From: DASSSY01 sp035708205
GTDB lineage: Bacteria; Bacteroidota; Bacteroidia; Chitinophagales; Chitinophagaceae
DNA: 64,000 nt
Direction of reading: 5' to 3'
Assembly (NCBI GenBank): GCA_035708205.1
Contig: DASSSY010000003.1
Coordinates: 124,001 to 188,000 of the forward strand
Shown piece after piece: positions 60,354 to 64,000 of this stretch; position 1 is the stretch's first letter, and the number at the start of each line of letters is the position of its first letter. The notes below the pieces were generated by a model. The model ran no database searches and was not told the origin of the DNA. It saw nothing but the letters and a program-made list of their open reading frames with translations. Made by a program: the position numbers and the translations under genes.

Positions 60354-60737
60354 TCAATTTGAAATACCATAATAGTATAACAATACCGATATGGTCACCC
60401 TAAGGATAATATTACCGGTTATTTTAAGGCTGAGATGATCATGGACAATGGCAAAGCCTTCAAGAGCGCCTGTGGCCAGGTGAAAAATAATAAAGGAGGT
60501 CACGATAATTTTTAAGGCCTGCCGGTCTTTGATCCTGGCGCTGAAAAACGACAGGTAAGCGATACCTGTTTCCGCCGCTCCCAGGAAATAGCTCAGAAGA
60601 TAGGCCTCCGGCGGGAGCCGGATACCTACAGTTCCGGGGATCGCTTTTGGAGCAAGGATCAACACCATGCCGGCCGCCGGGGTCACCAGCGCGTGGACGA
60701 TCAATAAAACTTTGATATTTGATTTTATCGCGGTCAT
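60354..60737 (-). CDS. Small integral membrane protein of unknown function
   Basis: 127 residues with four hydrophobic segments (VLLIVHALVTPAAGMVLIL, YLLSYFLGAAETGIAYLSFF, IVTSFIIFHLATGALEGFAI, ITGNIILRVTISVLLYYYG). The layout resembles small four-helix membrane proteins of the DUF4345/DoxX-like sort, but no signature settles it. It is convergent with the heme operon. Confidence 0.7.
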   Translation of the reverse strand: MTAIKSNIKVLLIVHALVTPAAGMVLILAPKAIPGTVGIRLPPEAYLLSYFLGAAETGIAYLSFFSARIKDRQALKIIVTSFIIFHLATGALEGFAIVHDHLSLKITGNIILRVTISVLLYYYGISN

Positions 60738-60816
60738 TCAGTTTAATGCCAGGCCTCGCCGCAGCGGGAAACGCCAAAGGGACCATTCCGGAATGAGGGC
60801 GCATCAATATCAGGGG

Positions 60817-62145
60817 CTATTCCTTCTCCGCTCTGATCTGCGCCACCTTAACCTTGCTGATACGCAATTTCTCAATCGCCAGAACGGTAAATTCAAAATC
60901 GGCAAAGCTGATGCATTCGTTGATGGTCGGGAATTTCCCGGCAATTTCCAGGACAAGCCCTGCCAGGGAGTCGCTTTCTCCCCGTGTATTGTCAAAATAA
61001 TCAAAGGACACGCCCATGATGCGGCAGATGTCGTTAATGAGCATTTTCCCTTCAAAAATAAACGTATGGTCGTCTATCTTGCGATAATTCAATTCTTCTT
61101 CGTCAAATTCATCTTTAATATCGCCGATAATTTCTTCCATGATATCTTCCAGGGTAATAATGCCGGAAGTGCCGCCGAACTCATCGACCACAACGGCAAA
61201 ATGGTTTTTCTTTTGCTGGAATTCCCGCAGCAGATCTTCGATCAGCTTATGCTGATGCACAAAATATACCGGCCGGATCAGGGTATGCCAATCGAAATCT
61301 TCCAGCTCAATAAACGGCAAAAAATCCTTGGTATGGATCATGCCGGTAATTTCATCAATATTGTTCCGGTAGACCGGCATGCGCGAGTAACCCGATGCCA
61401 CCATCTTATCCCGGACCTTATCATAGGTCCAGCTTTCCCTGACGCTGTGAATATCCAGGCGGGGATGCATGATTTGCTTGACGGTAATCTTACCAAACTT
61501 TAAAATCCCCCTGAAGATATCCACTTCTTCCCGGGTAGCCGTGTGTCCAAGGCTCAGCTCAACAGCCTGCTCAAATTCCCGGCTGTCCGATTCCACCATT
61601 TGCCGCCTGGCCATCTTGGCCACTTTATATTCCCTGGAATCCACCAGCAAATTGATAAACGGCCTCATCATGCCCTGCAACGCCACAACTACCGGCGCTG
61701 AAAAAAGCACCAGACGCACATTGTTCTCCCGGGCATAAACTTTCGGCAATATCTCGCCGAACAGCAGCAGGCAAAGCATAATGCTTACCAGGATAATCAG
61801 GAAGGACAATAAGGGATTGCTGCGCTCCGGTACAAAAAAATGAACGAAAAAATTAGCCACAATAATAATGGCAATGGATAAAATGTATTTTGCCGCCCGA
61901 AGGGTGGCCACCAGCAGGTCAGGTTGCTCAAGCAGCCGGATCGCCTGGCGGGAGCCGGCATGCTCCTTGGTTTTTAAATAATTAATATCCTTAGCCTTTA
62001 AGGTGAAAAACGCCACCTCTGCGCCGGCGGCAATGGCCATAATAAACAGCAGGGTCAAAATCAGCACCAGGAAAGCGGTGGCATTGGTAGCCAGCATATT
62101 TAACGGTGTGTCTGCAAGTAAGGTAAGCTGTATCGTTTCGGCCAT
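60817..62145 (-). CDS. gldE: GldE-like protein (DUF21-CBS-CorC family)
   Basis: 442 residues: an N-terminal DUF21 membrane domain with three to four helices (FLVLILTLLFIMAIAAGAEV, LLSFLIILVSIMLCLLLFGE), a CBS pair (ITVKQIMHPRLDIHSV and TLIRPVYFVHQHKLIEDLL), and the C-terminal CorC_HlyC domain (KKNHFAVVVDEFGGTSGIIT, TLEDIMEEIIGDIKDEFDE). In Bacteroidota this layout with the GEILPKVYARENN segment is annotated as gliding-motility protein GldE; outside gliders the same architecture is a magnesium/cobalt transporter-like protein. No other gld genes are seen, so a role in gliding is not proven here. Confidence 0.85.
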   Translation of the reverse strand: MAETIQLTLLADTPLNMLATNATAFLVLILTLLFIMAIAAGAEVAFFTLKAKDINYLKTKEHAGSRQAIRLLEQPDLLVATLRAAKYILSIAIIIVANFFVHFFVPERSNPLLSFLIILVSIMLCLLLFGEILPKVYARENNVRLVLFSAPVVVALQGMMRPFINLLVDSREYKVAKMARRQMVESDSREFEQAVELSLGHTATREEVDIFRGILKFGKITVKQIMHPRLDIHSVRESWTYDKVRDKMVASGYSRMPVYRNNIDEITGMIHTKDFLPFIELEDFDWHTLIRPVYFVHQHKLIEDLLREFQQKKNHFAVVVDEFGGTSGIITLEDIMEEIIGDIKDEFDEEELNYRKIDDHTFIFEGKMLINDICRIMGVSFDYFDNTRGESDSLAGLVLEIAGKFPTINECISFADFEFTVLAIEKLRISKVKVAQIRAEKE

Positions 62146-62250
62146 ATATCGTTCGCGTCTGCAATCAATTTATTTTGACAAACAAATGTAACGGTTTTTC
62201 AACAAATTCAATTGAGGTCCATTTTCATAAATTTTACCGGACGCCCGTGA

Positions 62251-62811
62251 TCAAATATCTTCTATGCTTTGCCTTTTTGCCGCTTTCATTCTTTTGTAGA
62301 AGCTGGGGGTCAGGCCGGTCTGCTTCTTAAACTGGCCAGACAAGTGCGCCACGCTACTATATCCCATCTGCCAGGCGATCTCAGAAAGGGTCAGCTCATC
62401 ATATAAAAGCAGTTCTTTGACCTTTTCAATCTTTTGGGTGATCAGGTATTTTTCAATCGTGATCCCTTCCACTTCTGAAAACAGCCGGCTGAGGTAGGTA
62501 TAATCCAGGTGAAGCTCCGCGCTCAGCCAATCGGATACATTTACCGTCAACGGGTCGCCGGTGTGATGTACCAAGGTAATAATGCAATTTTTTATTTTCT
62601 CAATGATCCTTACCCGCCGGTCGTCAATTCGCTTAAATCCAATGGCTTCCAATGCCTTATCCAGGGCAATAAATTCGTCATCTGAAAGCCCGCCCGGCAG
62701 CTCCACTTCCCCAAGCCGGACAGCGGTTACCGGAACGCTCAATCGTTTAAAAATCTCTTCCACCGCCATGACGCAACGCAGGCAAACCATATTTTTGATA
62801 TACAGCTTCAT
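62251..62811 (-). CDS. AraC-type regulator with HMA-like CxxC N-terminus
   Basis: 186 residues from ATG 62811 (MKLYIKNM). The N-terminal 75 residues resemble a heavy-metal-associated ferredoxin-like fold: VCLRCVMAVEEIFKRLS with a CxxC on the first loop, then a second strand-helix unit (GLSDDEFIALDKALEAIGFK). The C-terminus is a full AraC double HTH (LSRLFSEVEGITIEKYLITQ, LTLSEIAWQMGYSSVAHLSG, FKKQTGLTPSFYKRMK). The pairing suggests a metal- or redox-sensing regulator; this type is widespread in Bacteroidota. Possible promoter-like TA-rich sequence precedes it, but no exact box. Target genes are unknown. Confidence 0.85.
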   Translation of the reverse strand: MKLYIKNMVCLRCVMAVEEIFKRLSVPVTAVRLGEVELPGGLSDDEFIALDKALEAIGFKRIDDRRVRIIEKIKNCIITLVHHTGDPLTVNVSDWLSAELHLDYTYLSRLFSEVEGITIEKYLITQKIEKVKELLLYDELTLSEIAWQMGYSSVAHLSGQFKKQTGLTPSFYKRMKAAKRQSIEDI

Positions 62812-63018
62812 AAGGGTCCCAAAAGCTAAAATTACGAACAAATTCCAGAATGGCAGCGGTTAGCTTTTTGCCGCCGGCCGTTAGCTGTGCTATAACGCAT
62901 CATTTTATCAGGCCGTCACTTCATTACGCTGAAAGGGGGATTTTCAATAATTCATCCTTTACGCTTAAATTCGCCGGTATCTCACCGGTAAAACGGGAAA
63001 TTTAATTTAGTCAGGACA

Positions 63019-63660
63019 ATGAAAAAATACGCCTTTACATTATTGTGTTGTTTATTACTGCAAGGCAGCCAGGGATTGCTTTTCGGGCAGGTATTTAAGC
63101 TCATGACCAACACGGCGCTCCTGGCGGAGAGGCTAAAGGATAACGCCCATGCCGTCAAGAGCATTTCGAGTGACTTTACCCAGGAAAAGAATATGAAAAT
63201 GCTCCAGGATAAAGTAAGATCGGAAGGCAAGTTTTATTTTCTACAACCCGACAAGATCCGGATCGAATATACCAGGCCCTTTCAATATTTGCTGATCATG
63301 GCCGGTGGCAACGTGATCATTAAAGACGGCAAGAAGACGACCCGGATGAACATCCGGAATAATAAAGCCATGCAATCGGTCAACCAGGTGCTCATGGACT
63401 GCATGCGGGGAACGGTCTTTTCCAACCCTGGTTTCATTTCAAGATCATGGGCTTCGGCAACACAATACCGCATTAGCCTGGCGCCAAGATCAGCCGATTT
63501 AAAAAAATATCTTACAGGTATCGATATTTATATCAATAAAACGGATCTCAATGTCACGAAGCTCGTCATGAATGAGCCCAACGGGGACCACACCGATATG
63601 AGTTTTAGCCATACAAAAAATAATATCCCCTTACCCGATGCGTTATTTAAGGTACATTAG
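63019..63660 (+). CDS. lolA: LolA-like outer membrane lipoprotein carrier
   Basis: 213 residues with a signal peptide (FTLLCCLLLQGSQGLLFGQ). The LolA-type half-barrel is recognisable: VKSISSDFTQEKNMKMLQDK, RSEGKFYFLQPDKIRIEYTR, YLLIMAGGNVIIKDGKKTTR and late LNVTKLVMNEPNGDHTDMSF. It would carry lipoproteins, or another lipid cargo, across the periplasm. It overlaps the next gene, which encodes a lipoprotein, by 23 bases. Because the main LolA is usually encoded alone, this could be a specialised paralogue tied to a biosynthetic cluster beyond the window (inference). Confidence 0.87.
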   Translation: MKKYAFTLLCCLLLQGSQGLLFGQVFKLMTNTALLAERLKDNAHAVKSISSDFTQEKNMKMLQDKVRSEGKFYFLQPDKIRIEYTRPFQYLLIMAGGNVIIKDGKKTTRMNIRNNKAMQSVNQVLMDCMRGTVFSNPGFISRSWASATQYRISLAPRSADLKKYLTGIDIYINKTDLNVTKLVMNEPNGDHTDMSFSHTKNNIPLPDALFKVH

Positions 63661-64000
63661 CTTTTTGGCCCTCCTGGCCTCATGCGGCACGCCCAAACCA
63701 TTTGCCAGAGCCGGAACGGTGATCCCGGCAGCCCCGGAGAAAGTTTTAAGGCCTGCATTCGACAAGGCCCTGTACCGGTGCGAGGTCAACGGGAGATTTC
63801 TTTTTAAGGCCTTTCATCTGAGCGGCCTGCTTTTCCTTAGAAATTTCGGAGACACCACCGTCCGTGTCGTATTTCAAAATGAAATGGGCTTAACCTATTT
63901 TGATTTCGGCTGGAACCGGCTGGACTCTTTCCGCGTATTCCACATTATAGACAAAATGAATAAGCCGGCCCTCATCCGCACCTTACAGAAAGATTTCGAG
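63638..64000 (+). CDS. Lipoprotein of unknown function (3' end beyond the window)
   Basis: The frame opens at ATG 63638, inside the end of the LolA-like gene, and is still open at base 64000 (121 codons). The start MRYLRYISFLALLASCGTPK has a clear lipobox LLASCG with Cys near residue 16. The mature part is beta-rich (VNGRFLFKAFHLSGLLFLRN, VRVVFQNEMGLTYFDFGWNR). I do not recognise a family. Overlap with lolA indicates coupled expression. Confidence 0.75.
   Translation, partial: MRYLRYISFLALLASCGTPKPFARAGTVIPAAPEKVLRPAFDKALYRCEVNGRFLFKAFHLSGLLFLRNFGDTTVRVVFQNEMGLTYFDFGWNRLDSFRVFHIIDKMNKPALIRTLQKDFE

Overview
The window is chromosomal DNA of a member of the Bacteroidota, most likely from the Chitinophagaceae/Sphingobacteriia side of the phylum. 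Three things point there. Many genes are preceded by the Bacteroidota-type -7 promoter element TAnnTTTG. Three proteins end in type IX secretion (T9SS) sorting domains. The gene content is typical of the phylum: GldE, HmuY-like proteins, a carboxypeptidase-domain TonB receptor, and a DAHP synthase-chorismate mutase fusion. I see no tRNA, rRNA, CRISPR array, insertion sequence or prophage. Most of the window is ordinary housekeeping DNA, with small accessory blocks and a few decaying genes between them.

Layout. 1-4.7 kb: the 3' part of lysS, a secreted protein of unknown role, a patatin-like phospholipase, a small membrane protein and a universal stress protein. 4.8-7.6 kb: a fluoride-resistance locus. 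A promoter is followed at once by a fluoride riboswitch, then a CLC-F type fluoride/proton antiporter, a decayed DUF190-like gene and crcB/fluC; a decayed metallophosphoesterase lies upstream. 7.6-11.2 kb (minus): shikimate-pathway operon (DAHP synthase/chorismate mutase, aroB, aroA). 11.2-18 kb: ffh, glycyl-tRNA synthetase, a small helical protein, a remnant of sbcD, an FMN reductase, CcmC- and CcmD-like cytochrome c maturation proteins, and glutamate dehydrogenase ending in a strong terminator. 18-24.3 kb: an RND efflux operon led by its own HTH regulator, with a perfect palindrome beside the promoter. 24.3-31.4 kb: MFS transporter, methyltransferase, cytochrome c lipoprotein, glycosyltransferase, rpiB, tatC, ddl and a PASTA protein. 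31.8-40.8 kb: a secreted protein and TonB receptor pair, a small Cys/His-rich exported protein, Nudix hydrolase, C-terminal processing protease, an HsdR-N-like nuclease-fold protein, riboflavin synthase and two envelope proteins.

40.9-45.4 kb holds two large T9SS-exported proteins whose middle parts are strikingly AT-rich while their C-terminal sorting regions are not. 45.6-50.6 kb carries an acyl-CoA carboxylase beta subunit, dihydroorotase, pyruvate dehydrogenase E1 alpha and a TPR membrane protein.

51.1-60.3 kb is the most distinctive region: a heme-acquisition operon. It encodes a HmuY-like protein with a T9SS sorting tail, a DUF6607 protein, a TonB-dependent heme receptor, a second HmuY-like protein that is a lipoprotein, the HmuT/HmuU/HmuV ABC importer and a ChaN-family protein. 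The two HmuY-like proteins share a clearly related C-terminal segment, which suggests a released hemophore and a surface-anchored one feeding the same receptor (inference). A perfect 13-bp direct repeat with a 21-bp period lies just upstream of the operon promoter and may be its operator.

60.3-64 kb contains a small membrane protein, GldE, an AraC regulator with a metal-binding-like CxxC N-terminus, a LolA-like protein and the start of an overlapping lipoprotein gene cut by the window end.
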